The translations under genes were made by a program, and so were the position numbers. A stretch of DNA of 64,000 bases from Rickettsiaceae bacterium (GTDB lineage: Bacteria > Pseudomonadota > Alphaproteobacteria > Rickettsiales > Rickettsiaceae), in the NCBI GenBank assembly GCA_024236375.1, contig JACKKP010000002.1:152358-216357 (forward strand), read 5' to 3'. Positions 46,884 to 55,007 of this stretch are shown here, in pieces. The stretch's first letter is position 1. The number at the start of each line of letters is the position of its first letter. The notes under the pieces were generated by a model. That model did not search any database. It was not told where the DNA came from and saw nothing but the letters and a program-made list of their open reading frames with translations.

Positions 46884-46890
46884 GAATAAA

Positions 46891-48033
46891 ATGAATATCA
46901 AAAAAATTAGCCTTGAGCAATTAAGGTATGCTTTAAATTTACGAGATCTATCCAATCCTACCGATGGCTCTCATGCCATGCAAATCTTAGTAAATGAAGT
47001 TCTAGAGGCATTAACCAAAAGCTGGCAGTGCCAAGTCAAAACATACAGAGAAAGTCCAATCGTTTCTATTGAGGATAATTACGATCGCTTAAATTACCCA
47101 AAAGATGGCGCTTCAAGAGACGCAAGATATACAAGATACGTGTGTGATACAGCGCTTTTAAGAACTCAAGGTTCAGCTATGGTACCAAACGCAATGCAAG
47201 AAGTATCTTCAGAACTACCTGATGATATCTTGATTGCTATGCCAGGGCTTACTTATAGGCGTGACTGTGTTGATCGTATTCATTCTGCGGAACCTCACCA
47301 TCTTGATCTATGGAGGCTAAAAAAGGATAGTCAACTAAATAATAATGATCTTATGAACATGATTGACATATGTATGGGTAGCGCCATCCCTGGAATTAAG
47401 TGGCGAGTGATTCCAAGTCCACATCCATATACACAAAATGGAGTACAAATTGATGCTTTGTGGAATGATAAATGGATTGAGGTTGGAGAATGCGGACTAG
47501 CTCACCCTCAAATTATCAAAGAAAATATAAGAGATTATGATGGCGTTTCAGGTCTTGCTATGGGGCTTGGATTAGATAGGCTGCTAATGGTAAGGAAAAA
47601 TATACCAGACATCAGGTTGCTCAGATCCAATGATTTGCGCATTTCATCCCAAATGGAAGATTTGAGCTGTTATAAACCCGTATCATTAATGCCTCCAGTC
47701 ACAAGAGATCTGTCAATTGTTTTAGACGATGACATGACCGATGATGACATTGGAGATATCGTACGGGAATCGTTACAAGAAAATGCAGAAATTGTAGAGC
47801 TTGTTGAAACATTATCTCAAACTCCTTACCAAGAACTGCCAGAAGCAGCCCAAAAACGCCTTGGTATTTCACCGTCACAGAAAAATATTCTTCTACGGGT
47901 AGTTTTAAGAGCCTTAGATCGAACGTTAACTACAGAAGAATGTAATCAATACAGAGATCAGATTTATGAAGCTCTCCACAAGGGCACTGAGTGGCATTGG
48001 GCCTCTCATGACAGGCAAAGCAAAGAGTCTTAA
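46891..48033 (+). CDS. Single-chain PheRS-like class II ligase
   Basis: A 380-residue protein with the catalytic fold of the phenylalanyl-tRNA synthetase alpha subunit (about 1-270) fused to a C-terminal FDX-ACB anticodon-binding domain (about 285-375, normally at the end of PheT). Motif 2 is GLTYRRDCVDRIHSAEPHHLDLW; motif 3 is GLAMGLGLDRLLMVRKNIPDIRLLRS. The layout resembles mitochondrial PheRS rather than the bacterial two-subunit enzyme. NCBI has a PheS-related 'mystery ligase' group to which this may belong (from memory, unchecked). The ATG at 46891 has GAGGA 5 bases upstream and is preferred to a TTG at 46870. It could be a drug-resistant PheRS or a ligase with another substrate. Confidence 0.8.
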   Translation: MNIKKISLEQLRYALNLRDLSNPTDGSHAMQILVNEVLEALTKSWQCQVKTYRESPIVSIEDNYDRLNYPKDGASRDARYTRYVCDTALLRTQGSAMVPNAMQEVSSELPDDILIAMPGLTYRRDCVDRIHSAEPHHLDLWRLKKDSQLNNNDLMNMIDICMGSAIPGIKWRVIPSPHPYTQNGVQIDALWNDKWIEVGECGLAHPQIIKENIRDYDGVSGLAMGLGLDRLLMVRKNIPDIRLLRSNDLRISSQMEDLSCYKPVSLMPPVTRDLSIVLDDDMTDDDIGDIVRESLQENAEIVELVETLSQTPYQELPEAAQKRLGISPSQKNILLRVVLRALDRTLTTEECNQYRDQIYEALHKGTEWHWASHDRQSKES

Positions 48034-48100
48034 CGACAAAATTGAGTTTATGCTTCTCATTAAGCCCCAAAGAATAGATCTCTGGGGCTTTCGAACTTTT

Positions 48101-49291
48101 TTAGCTCTTCAAGCAAATACGATTTACAATCATCATAAAGCAGCTTAAAGACAAGAAATAAAGAGGCATTGGTAGCAACGTCCCATCATGCAGAAATCCC
48201 ATAAAAAAGGTAAAGAGGGAAATCATGCAGTAGTAGAAAAATCCAAACAAGCTGGATGCTGTACCAATTGCATGCTTATAATCCACAAGTGCTAATGCAA
48301 GGGCATTCACGCTAGCTATACATGTTCCAAAAATACATATAACTTGCGACATAATCGTAACGGCTATCATTATATAAGAAGGCAAACCAAACAAATTATG
48401 GTTTATCATCGCTATACAACTGAAGATAGTTGTCGCAAAAGCAATGATCAAAAGCCCATAACCCATGATTTCTTTGGAAGAATGTTTACTTTGCAATCTT
48501 TTAGAAATGATGCCACCAAGCATTGCAGAAGCTCCTATCACTGTAAAGCTTAACCCGTAATGACTTGGTGAAAGTCCTAGACCCTTGATGAGGTAAAAAG
48601 AACCTTCCGCAAAATAACTAAAGAGTATCCCATTACATCCAGCAACAATGAGACCGAAACCTATCACCTTTTTGTCTAGCATAAGTTGCGTTGCAATATT
48701 CCATGCAGAAACCTTTTTGCGAGAAGCATGTGGATGCGTTTCTGGTAACTTTACACTCACAAGGATCGTTACAATAAGCGCAAACATGATCAGAAATACA
48801 AAGATGTTTCTCCATCCAAATATTTCAGCGATGACTCCTCCACATAAAGGTCCGAGTGCTGGAAAGAGCGCGATGGCACTGCCAGTTATCGAATATACTC
48901 GCCCCAAAGCCGGGCCATGGAATGCATCTCTGCAAATCGCCTGGCCAAGTACGCTGCCAGTAGCACCACCAAAAGCTTGGATTAATCTACTAATCATCAA
49001 CATTTCAATTGAATTTGAGAAATAGCAACCAATACAACCAATAACAAAGACGAGTAAACCTGCAATCATGCAGGGCTTGCGGCCTAGTTTATCAGAAATT
49101 TTACCCCAACATAGAGTTCCAAGAGCAAATCCAAAAAGGTAGATCGTCAGTGTATACTCTACCATCGCTTCGCTAGTGCTTAAGTGCTGCGCTATATCAG
49201 GCAAAGATGGCGTGTAAACAGTTTCAGAAAGTTGTGGAAGACCCACAATAAGAACAATGAGCCAGATTGCTGGCAATAAGATATGTGTCAT
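48101..49291 (-). CDS. Bcr/CflA-type drug-efflux MFS carrier
   Basis: A 396-residue, 12-helix carrier of the drug:proton antiporter (DHA1) group. The signature TVYTPSLPDIAQHL in helix 1, GFALGTLCWGKISDKLGRKPCMI between helices 2 and 3, and RLIQAFGGATGSVLGQAICRD in the helix 4 region are typical of the Bcr/CflA family. The Met at 49291 has a GAGG site 7 bases upstream and is preferred to the ATG at 49306. The long 5' leader holds a promoter, a 7-codon ORF and a terminator-like hairpin, so the gene is probably induced by a translation inhibitor. Convergent with the PheRS-like gene. Confidence 0.9.
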   Translation of the reverse strand: MTHILLPAIWLIVLIVGLPQLSETVYTPSLPDIAQHLSTSEAMVEYTLTIYLFGFALGTLCWGKISDKLGRKPCMIAGLLVFVIGCIGCYFSNSIEMLMISRLIQAFGGATGSVLGQAICRDAFHGPALGRVYSITGSAIALFPALGPLCGGVIAEIFGWRNIFVFLIMFALIVTILVSVKLPETHPHASRKKVSAWNIATQLMLDKKVIGFGLIVAGCNGILFSYFAEGSFYLIKGLGLSPSHYGLSFTVIGASAMLGGIISKRLQSKHSSKEIMGYGLLIIAFATTIFSCIAMINHNLFGLPSYIMIAVTIMSQVICIFGTCIASVNALALALVDYKHAIGTASSLFGFFYYCMISLFTFFMGFLHDGTLLPMPLYFLSLSCFMMIVNRICLKS

Positions 49292-49334
49292 AAAAAACCT
49301 CGACATTTAAAATTCAAAAATTAAGCAATAAAAT

Positions 49335-49360
49335 AGCGTCCTCTATTTTCAAGAGACGCT
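49335..49360 (-). terminator. Attenuator hairpin in the exporter leader
   Basis: Read on the minus strand: AGCGT-CTCT at the 5' arm, AGAG-G-ACGCT at the 3' arm with a one-base bulge, then ATTTTATT. This is a terminator-like hairpin between the promoter and the exporter start. Confidence 0.6.
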
Positions 49361-49382
49361 CAAATCAACCTAATTTCTTTAC

Positions 49383-49406
49383 TTAAACGACGACGATTTT
49401 TTTCAT
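49383..49406 (-). CDS. Candidate 7-residue leader peptide MKKIVVV
   Basis: Minus-strand ATG at 49406 to TAA at 49383, with GGGA about 8 bases upstream. The codons GTC-GTC-GTT form a short run, and the CGTCGTC stretch could pair with GACG in the 3' arm of the hairpin at 49335-49360 and so open the terminator. Inferred from position. Confidence 0.5.
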   Translation of the reverse strand: MKKIVVV

Positions 49407-49437
49407 TGGAACATCCCAAATTAATGACTACAATAAC

Positions 49438-49466
49438 ATTATACGCACAAAGTGTTTTGGAGTCAA
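49438..49466 (-). promoter_or_regulatory. Near-consensus sigma-70 promoter of the exporter
   Basis: On the minus strand TTGACT (49466-49461) and a perfect TATAAT (49443-49438) are 17 bases apart. The start would be near 49430, giving a leader of about 140 bases. Confidence 0.8.
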
Positions 49467-49472
49467 AACAAA

Positions 49473-49871
49473 TCATACCACCTCGCAGCCAAATAATTCG
49501 CCTTGTTCATGCCAGAGACTCGGGATGTTTTGCATGAGGTCAGCGAGCTTCATATGACGGGGTTGGTGTCCTAAGAGAATAGCTTCTTTAAGTTTCGGAG
49601 CAAGAAAATTGAGTCTCAGGATTAGCTGTACATATTTGGCTGTGACTTTATTCGCATCGCATAGGTCCTGCATGGTTTGATATTTTCCAGATTTAAGCTG
49701 GCGTTGCCATAGATGGGCACGTACCAAGGCTTTTACTAATGTGGTATCTATAGATGCATTCTGAGACGCTAATTGTGCCTTGCCTTCCGGTACCAACACC
49801 ATTTTCCTACCACCTCGTTTTTTAAGGCGCATAGGCATGAATACCGATAATTCCCCTTTGCTCATAGGCAC
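49473..49871 (-). CDS. Small recombinase-associated helix-turn-helix-like protein
   Basis: A 132-residue basic protein. The middle reads LWQRQLKSGKYQTMQDLCDANKVTAKYVQLILRLNFLAPKLKEAILLG, which looks like a ParB-like or KorB-like helix-turn-helix. It overlaps the 3' end of the serine recombinase gene by 10 bases and is likely co-translated. Similar small proteins commonly follow this type of recombinase and DUF2924 gene in alphaproteobacterial prophages, so it may help control or direct recombination. Exact role unknown. Confidence 0.7.
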   Translation of the reverse strand: MPMSKGELSVFMPMRLKKRGGRKMVLVPEGKAQLASQNASIDTTLVKALVRAHLWQRQLKSGKYQTMQDLCDANKVTAKYVQLILRLNFLAPKLKEAILLGHQPRHMKLADLMQNIPSLWHEQGELFGCEVV

Positions 49872-51175
49872 GCCTCCATGCCGGCATGTAGGAGTAAACT
49901 CTGCAGCCCATCTGTATGGATGCGAACATCAATACCGTCTTCTCGTACCAACACCGCTTTGATCAGCAAACAAATGATGCGGTATTGCTCAATTGGGAAA
50001 AGCGAATCCCAGATCAAATCAATTTGCTGCAGCATCACAAAGGCTTCATCCGTGGAAATTTTCCCCTCCAGAGATTTTAAGGTCTTAGCGGTGATTTCAG
50101 GGCATTTAAGGATCTCGCGCACTTGTTGTACTACAGAGCGCTCAACCTCATTGGAGGCAATGGTTTTATGATGAGATGTACAGCTTTTGCCCCGCAAATG
50201 ATTGCTGCAGGCATAATAACGATAGCGCTTGTCTTTCTTTTTGGTGTAGGTCGGTGTCATGGATACATCGCAGACCTGACAGCGAATCAGATTTTTTAGT
50301 AGTGCCTGATCCTTAGACGCAGATTCTCTGCCTCTGACATGCGGGCACTTTTCAAAAACGCGTTGCACTTCATCAAAGAATTCAGGCTCTAAAATACCTT
50401 CATGCTCACCCTCATAAACAGCGTCTTTATGAGCCACAAATCCTTTGTAAACCGGGTTAATCAAAGTCCTGCGAAGGTTAGCTTTCGTAAATAACTGCGC
50501 TCCATATTCTTTGCCGGTTTTACTGATGATACGTTTGGTGCGATGACCTTGTTGATTGAGCTCTCGGGCCAGATTGGTGGTTGAGCGCAAGATCAAGAAA
50601 CGGCTAAAAATATGCCGAATCAGCTTGGCTTCTTCCACGTTGATCACTAATTTTCGATCACAAATGTCATAGCCAAGTGGAGGATTGCCACCCATCCACA
50701 TGCCTTTTTTCTTGGAGGCAGCAAATTTATCGCGGATGCGCTCGCCCGTTAATTCTCTTTCGTACTGCGCAAAAGAAAGTAGAACGTTAAGCATCAACCT
50801 GCCCATGGAGCTTGAGGTATTGAATGATTGAGTCACGGCCACAAAGGTCACTTGATGCTTATCAAACAATTCCACAATTTTCGAAAAATCAATGAGCGAC
50901 CTTGAAAGCCTGTCTATCTTGTAAACGACCACACAATCAACCAGACCATTCTCAATATCTTGGAACAACTCTTGCAGAGCCGGACGGTTCAGCGTGCCAC
51001 CGGAGTAACCACCATCGTTATAGGACTTAGCTAAAGCTACCCATCCTTCATGTTGTTGGCTGGCAATATAGCTTTCAGCCGCAAGTCTTTGCGCATCTAG
51101 GCTATTAAAGGCCTGCTCCAATCCTTCCTCATGGGATTTACGTGTGTAAATGGCGCAGCGTATTTTTTTATTCAT
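49862..51175 (-). CDS. Large serine recombinase (integrase/resolvase)
   Basis: A 437-residue site-specific recombinase. The resolvase catalytic domain (about 1-150) has nucleophile Ser14 (AIYTRKS), the conserved GYSGGTLNRPALQ and VVYKIDRLSRSLIDF blocks and FNTSSSMGRLMLNVLLSFAQYERE. The recombinase domain (about 165-280) and a four-Cys zinc ribbon (CQVCDVSMTPTY...CSNHLRGKSC) follow. Such enzymes integrate or excise phages and elements between att sites without tRNA targets being required. It is first in line after DUF2924 and overlaps it by 1 base. Confidence 0.95.
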   Translation of the reverse strand: MNKKIRCAIYTRKSHEEGLEQAFNSLDAQRLAAESYIASQQHEGWVALAKSYNDGGYSGGTLNRPALQELFQDIENGLVDCVVVYKIDRLSRSLIDFSKIVELFDKHQVTFVAVTQSFNTSSSMGRLMLNVLLSFAQYERELTGERIRDKFAASKKKGMWMGGNPPLGYDICDRKLVINVEEAKLIRHIFSRFLILRSTTNLARELNQQGHRTKRIISKTGKEYGAQLFTKANLRRTLINPVYKGFVAHKDAVYEGEHEGILEPEFFDEVQRVFEKCPHVRGRESASKDQALLKNLIRCQVCDVSMTPTYTKKKDKRYRYYACSNHLRGKSCTSHHKTIASNEVERSVVQQVREILKCPEITAKTLKSLEGKISTDEAFVMLQQIDLIWDSLFPIEQYRIICLLIKAVLVREDGIDVRIHTDGLQSLLLHAGMEACL

Positions 51176-51648
51176 CAGGCCTCCTTGTTACTGCGCAAAC
51201 CAAAAAAGGCCGGTCCGTTCCAACGAGTGCCGGTGATTTTACGGGCAATGGCAGATAAGGATTTATAGCTTTGCCCTTGGTAGATAAAGCCATTTTCTGA
51301 AACCAGCACCTCATGCAAGTCACCTTGGAATTCACGAATGAGCTTGGTGCCGGCCAAAGGTTTAGAAGCCATATAGTGATTGGTGAATTTTTTACCTTTC
51401 TCCATTTGATCAGCTAGGTTATCTAGCTGTTTTGCTGATTTTTCTGCCATAGGGCCGTAAGCGAGCTCTTGCAGGCGATAAGCTAGCCTTGGGATGAGAT
51501 AGGTTTTGGAATGAGGCGGCGCATCAGTATCAAAAATACTTCGCCACAATTCTTTAAGTTCTGCAGTGCTTTTACTTTGTAAAGCCAGAACTTGCTTAAT
51601 AACAGATTCTTTGGCTGACGCCGTACTTCGTATCATAATCTTGACCAT
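51175..51648 (-). CDS. DUF2924 protein
   Basis: A 157-residue protein with the DUF2924 pattern: VIKQVLALQSKSTAELKELWRSIFDTDAP, then TYLIPRLAYRLQELAYG, and a C-terminal basic KPLAGTKLIREFQGDLHEVLV...YQGQSYKSLSAIARKITGTRWNGPAFFGL. DUF2924 genes are known next to large serine recombinases in alphaproteobacterial prophages, and their role has not been settled. It ends at the first base of the recombinase start codon. Confidence 0.85.
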   Translation of the reverse strand: MVKIMIRSTASAKESVIKQVLALQSKSTAELKELWRSIFDTDAPPHSKTYLIPRLAYRLQELAYGPMAEKSAKQLDNLADQMEKGKKFTNHYMASKPLAGTKLIREFQGDLHEVLVSENGFIYQGQSYKSLSAIARKITGTRWNGPAFFGLRSNKEA

Positions 51649-51892
51649 AATTAGTTTTCTCTAACAAACCTGCTCTAAAAGCGCTTCCTTTTGAAGAGAA
51701 GTCAAGAGAAAGTTTCTCTGAAAGCCTTGATTTACCGCAGTGTTGATTAGATTGCACACGCATAATTGCTGTAGCGATAATATGTGCAACTTCTTTTAGG
51801 CGATCATAGTTTTGGGCTTGGGTTAATGGCATAAGGGACCTCATCTGATTGGTATGTGGTTTATGTACAGCTTCCGGAGAGATTTCGTTCAC
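51596..51892 (-). CDS. Small orphan protein upstream of DUF2924
   Basis: A 98-residue protein with a helical middle (AQNYDRLKEVAHIIATAIMRVQ) and no known family. It overlaps the start of DUF2924 by 53 bases, which is long, so its C-terminus may be shorter in reality or the frame may be slightly damaged. It is the first gene of the minus-strand recombinase unit and is divergent from the LexA-like repressor gene. Confidence 0.45.
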   Translation of the reverse strand: MNEISPEAVHKPHTNQMRSLMPLTQAQNYDRLKEVAHIIATAIMRVQSNQHCGKSRLSEKLSLDFSSKGSAFRAGLLEKTNYGQDYDTKYGVSQRICY

Positions 51893-51919
51893 AAGAACTT
51901 CATATGTTACAAATAGCTC

Positions 51920-51949
51920 TTGACTAACCTAACGCATGTTAGGTATGAT
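51920..51949 (+). promoter_or_regulatory. Promoter with internal operator for the LexA-like repressor
   Basis: TTGACT (51920-51925) and TATGAT (51944-51949) are 18 bases apart. The spacer holds a perfect inverted repeat ACCTAAC-GCAT-GTTAGGT (51927-51944), so a dimer bound there would block the promoter. This is the textbook layout for an autoregulated repressor and could also affect the divergent recombinase unit. Confidence 0.8.
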
Positions 51950-51972
51950 AAGTTTAAGTTAAATTTTAGGAT

Positions 51973-52683
51973 ATGAGGTTCAACTACAAGGCAATGGAAA
52001 ACCTTAAGAAAACAAAGCCGGGTCCCGTTAAGTCCGTAGGACTGACCAAGGCTCAAGAAGACACGTTTGCTGTCATCTGCCGTCTTAAAGAGCAACATGG
52101 CGTTGCCCCCACAGTGCGAGAAGTTGCAGCTGAGCGTGGTGTTTCTGCCGTTTCAGCTCTGGAGATTATTCAGCAGCTAGAGGCTAAAGGTTATTTGCGT
52201 CGAGGGCATGGCAAAGCTCGAGCTATTGAGATCTTGGATCAACCCCTAAAGTCAGATCAAATTCCCCATATTATACCTATCCAAGTGATAGGACGTGTGG
52301 CGGCAGGGCATCCGATTTTAGCAATTCAGGATGATTTGGGTGAGTTTTGCGTGGATGCAAGCCTTGCGCGTGGTGAGTGCTTTGCCCTTCAAATTTGCGG
52401 GGATAGCATGATTGGTATCGGCATTCATGACAAAGACTATGTTGTGGTTAGGTCTCAGCCAAGTGCGCTGAATGGCGAGGTTGTGGTGGCTCTGATTGAT
52501 GATGAGGCGACCTGCAAAACCTTTTATCAAACTTTAACTGGTGTGGAGCTTCGGCCTGAAAACCCGGAGCATGAGGTTATCCATGTCAAAAAGGGCCAAG
52601 ATTTAAGGATTCTTGGGAAAGTAATTGCAATCAGAAAAACAGTTGAGGTTAAAACGAATGCTGCAAATGGTGTTAAACAATGA
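51973..52683 (+). CDS. LexA-like self-cleaving repressor (S24 family)
   Basis: A 236-residue protein with an N-terminal winged helix (about 22-85: LTKAQEDTFAVICRLKEQHG, then TVREVAAERGVSAVSALEIIQQLEAKGYL) and a C-terminal S24 peptidase domain. The Ala111-Gly112 cleavage site (GRVAAGHPI), nucleophile Ser145 (CGDSMIG) and Lys182 are all in place, so RecA-stimulated self-cleavage is expected. Its place between the recombinase unit and the next genes, with an operator in its own promoter, suggests the element's own damage switch. An alternative start is the Met at 51994. Confidence 0.92.
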   Translation: MRFNYKAMENLKKTKPGPVKSVGLTKAQEDTFAVICRLKEQHGVAPTVREVAAERGVSAVSALEIIQQLEAKGYLRRGHGKARAIEILDQPLKSDQIPHIIPIQVIGRVAAGHPILAIQDDLGEFCVDASLARGECFALQICGDSMIGIGIHDKDYVVVRSQPSALNGEVVVALIDDEATCKTFYQTLTGVELRPENPEHEVIHVKKGQDLRILGKVIAIRKTVEVKTNAANGVKQ

Positions 52684-53914
52684 AGTGTTGATGGCCAAGA
52701 TCCATCCGAATCGTGAATTTTGGGAAAGTCATCTGGAAATGCCCCTTGATAGGCTGATCCAGGATTACCAAGATGCCAAGATTCGCAAGAACTGGCTCGA
52801 TTCTTTATCAGGACGCCAGCTTGGCCTGTTGTTTGACCTATCCATGAAAAAGCCTCCCCATGAACTCTCCGTGCAGCAAATGCGCAAAACCTTAACTGAC
52901 TTTCCTGAAGAATTGATCAATTATTTTCTGGTGCATCATTTTAACCACGCCAAACTTGAAGCTGCCATCACTGAGATTGCAAAGCCGGTACTTTCTGCTG
53001 AAACCATGGCCAAGCTATTGGTTAAAGACGATAAATACGACAAGAAAGGTTTACTGTTTGCGCTCTTTAAAGCTGACCCTGAATTACTCAAACATGTGTA
53101 CCATTTTGATAAAGTGCAAAAGAAAGGGTTTGGCTCCTTTGTGCTTAAAAATCCTCCGCGTCAGCCTTTGTCCTCTTTCAAAGAATTTGTGACTGAAGAC
53201 GTGGTACGAGCTGCTCTCAAATCTCATGATGAAGAGCAAAATGATAGTTTTGAGACTCATTTACAAGGTTTATTTTATCATGAAGATCGTCTGTATCTTT
53301 TTATTAGAAGGGCCAGTGATGAAGATTTGCTGTTAAGCTCTAACCGCATTGTCCATGGACATAAGCCGGATTGGATTATCCTGGATTTTGCTGCAAATGC
53401 CAATCAAGTGAATCTTTGTGCCAAATGTTCCAACCAGGGATTGAAGATTGCCGATCGTTTGGTGAGTAGCTATTTCGATAAGGACTGCTCCTTCATCAAC
53501 ATGCAAGATTACAACTTTACTGCTCAAGTGAAGACTTTCCTTCGGTCGTGCGCGAGTGAACTCGATAAGGAGCTCAAGCTCTTTGAACTCAAATTCAGAT
53601 CAGCTCATCTTAAAAACAACACTCATCTGATTTTAACAACCCATCCGACAGATCCAATTGCTGAGGAGCTTGAAGCACTGCACCAGGCTGTCGGTGATGT
53701 GCTCGAAGACATTGCCATGATTGATTCGGTAAGAGTTGTGTTTCAGGGTAAAAAGGTCACCCTCTTTTTCAGGGTGGATGCGGCTGATCCGGGTCATGTT
53801 ATGATTTGTTATTCAGAATATGTGTTGGATAAAAAGGGACGCTCAGCTTTTAAAACATGGATGAAGGATTGCTATGGCCTTACGATCTTGCCTAAAGCAA
53901 AATGCTGCGCATGA
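52658..53914 (+). CDS. Unknown protein in the LexA-like operon
   Basis: A 418-residue soluble protein of no recognised family, overlapping the repressor gene end by 26 bases. The ATG at 52658 has GAGG 9 bases upstream; an ATG at 52691 is an alternative. Helical N-terminal half (about 1-150), then a mixed region with EEQNDSFETHLQGLFYHEDRLYLFIRRA, and a C-terminal region with FRVDAADPGHVMICYSEYVLDKKG. It contains a CxxC (CAKCSNQG). No membrane segment. It is coupled to the interrupted gene at 53874 by overlap. The pair would be expressed when the repressor is inactivated, so a DNA-damage-linked role is likely but unproved. Confidence 0.7.
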   Translation: MLQMVLNNEVLMAKIHPNREFWESHLEMPLDRLIQDYQDAKIRKNWLDSLSGRQLGLLFDLSMKKPPHELSVQQMRKTLTDFPEELINYFLVHHFNHAKLEAAITEIAKPVLSAETMAKLLVKDDKYDKKGLLFALFKADPELLKHVYHFDKVQKKGFGSFVLKNPPRQPLSSFKEFVTEDVVRAALKSHDEEQNDSFETHLQGLFYHEDRLYLFIRRASDEDLLLSSNRIVHGHKPDWIILDFAANANQVNLCAKCSNQGLKIADRLVSSYFDKDCSFINMQDYNFTAQVKTFLRSCASELDKELKLFELKFRSAHLKNNTHLILTTHPTDPIAEELEALHQAVGDVLEDIAMIDSVRVVFQGKKVTLFFRVDAADPGHVMICYSEYVLDKKGRSAFKTWMKDCYGLTILPKAKCCA

Positions 53915-55007
53915 AGATGCATTGCAAGCTTTGCTTGAGTCCAGCAATTCATGGATCAATCCAAATCAGGTTTATTTAGAGGCGGCATATCATCTTGGAT
54001 AACTTGGCTTTATCCAGCTCAAAGAGCATTATTTCATCAAGTGCGCTAACCCCTTGGATACGTTGGATTTTGACCATCTGATTAATCCTGATTGTGAGAA
54101 CAAAATTCCCATTCCTGATGATTTCGATGAATCATGTGATGATCTCATTTGCGAGGAATGCGGACGTTATATTTTACCGATCCCCCACCAAAAACAACGC
54201 TTTCATGTTGTTTCTTTATCTCTACAAAAGCAGTCTATATTGCACTGGCTTGAATCTGAGCTCAAAGAATTTACGTTTAAAAATCAGAGTGCCGGTGTTT
54301 ATCACGTTTTGTTGGACTCAGGTTTTGTAACGATGGTCTTGCCTGATTTTATCGATAACCCTTCGTATTTAGCTTTAGAACGACTCAAGGCACAGCCAAC
54401 ACTGATCATCACATTACGAAAAACCTTGCCTCATTTGCCGCTTGATATAACGACTATCAGGTTATCTGATTTGATGAGCGAAAGGCTGTCTTTACAGCAA
54501 GGCTTGCATATGGCGATAGAGCGCGGCGTGCCAAAAGAGATCCCTAATGTTTCAAGGCAGATACTGCCTTTTGTTTCGCTGCATCAACCAAAGATAGCTG
54601 AAAAGCCAATAACCTACAGCATTACCATTGATAGCGACGGTATTTTTGTGGGCGGCATTCATGTCATTGGCAAACAAGCGCCAAGCCGTATTCAGATTTT
54701 CAGAATTTTACTGGAGCAATATTGGCGAGATTTCGAAGAAGGCAAGCCTAAAGAAATGCACACACCGCTTAATCTGCATCAAATTGCTGAGCGCCTGGAG
54801 CCCCATATGGGATTGATTGATGATTTAGAGCAGCAAATTAGAAGACCGCTTAACAAGATGCAAAAGGCCATTGAAGAGACACTTGCTAAAGAGCTGGGCG
54901 TTAACATCAAACGAAATGACATCATTCAAACCCTTGGCTGGCCTGGCTTTAAGAAGCAGGAATATGGCTACCGGTTAAACCCATTCACTCTGGTTTTTAC
55001 AAAATAG
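53874..55007 (+). pseudogene. Winged-helix-like gene interrupted by in-frame TAA
   Basis: The frame opens with ATG at 53874 inside the end of the previous gene, reads 42 codons and meets TAA at 54000-54002. The same frame then continues without break to 55007. The stretch after the stop (LGFIQLKEHYFIKCANPLDTL) flows naturally into the 317-residue ORF whose first possible start is a TTG at 54054, so one 377-codon gene with a single ochre mutation is the simplest reading. The remaining protein has CxxC pairs near its N-terminus (CEECGRYILP) and a C-terminal winged-helix-like domain (about the last 95 residues). Function unknown. Confidence 0.75.

Noticed and set aside
46604..46890. T-box riboswitch for the PheRS-like gene
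   Set aside because: No T-box sequence or specifier-loop arrangement was found; the leader ORF and RBS-blocking stem explain the structure better.
48648..49025. 125-residue plus-strand ORF
   Set aside because: Antisense to the conserved Bcr/CflA transporter; no protein-family signal.
14210..54002. TAA recoded as a sense codon
   Set aside because: TAA is used as the ordinary stop by many conserved genes here (for example tolR-neighbour genes, addA and engB), so the two in-frame TAA codons are better read as inactivating changes.
54054..55007. Complete gene from TTG 54054
   Set aside because: No ribosome-binding site is seen, and the same frame continues upstream through a TAA into an ATG-started segment with coding character.
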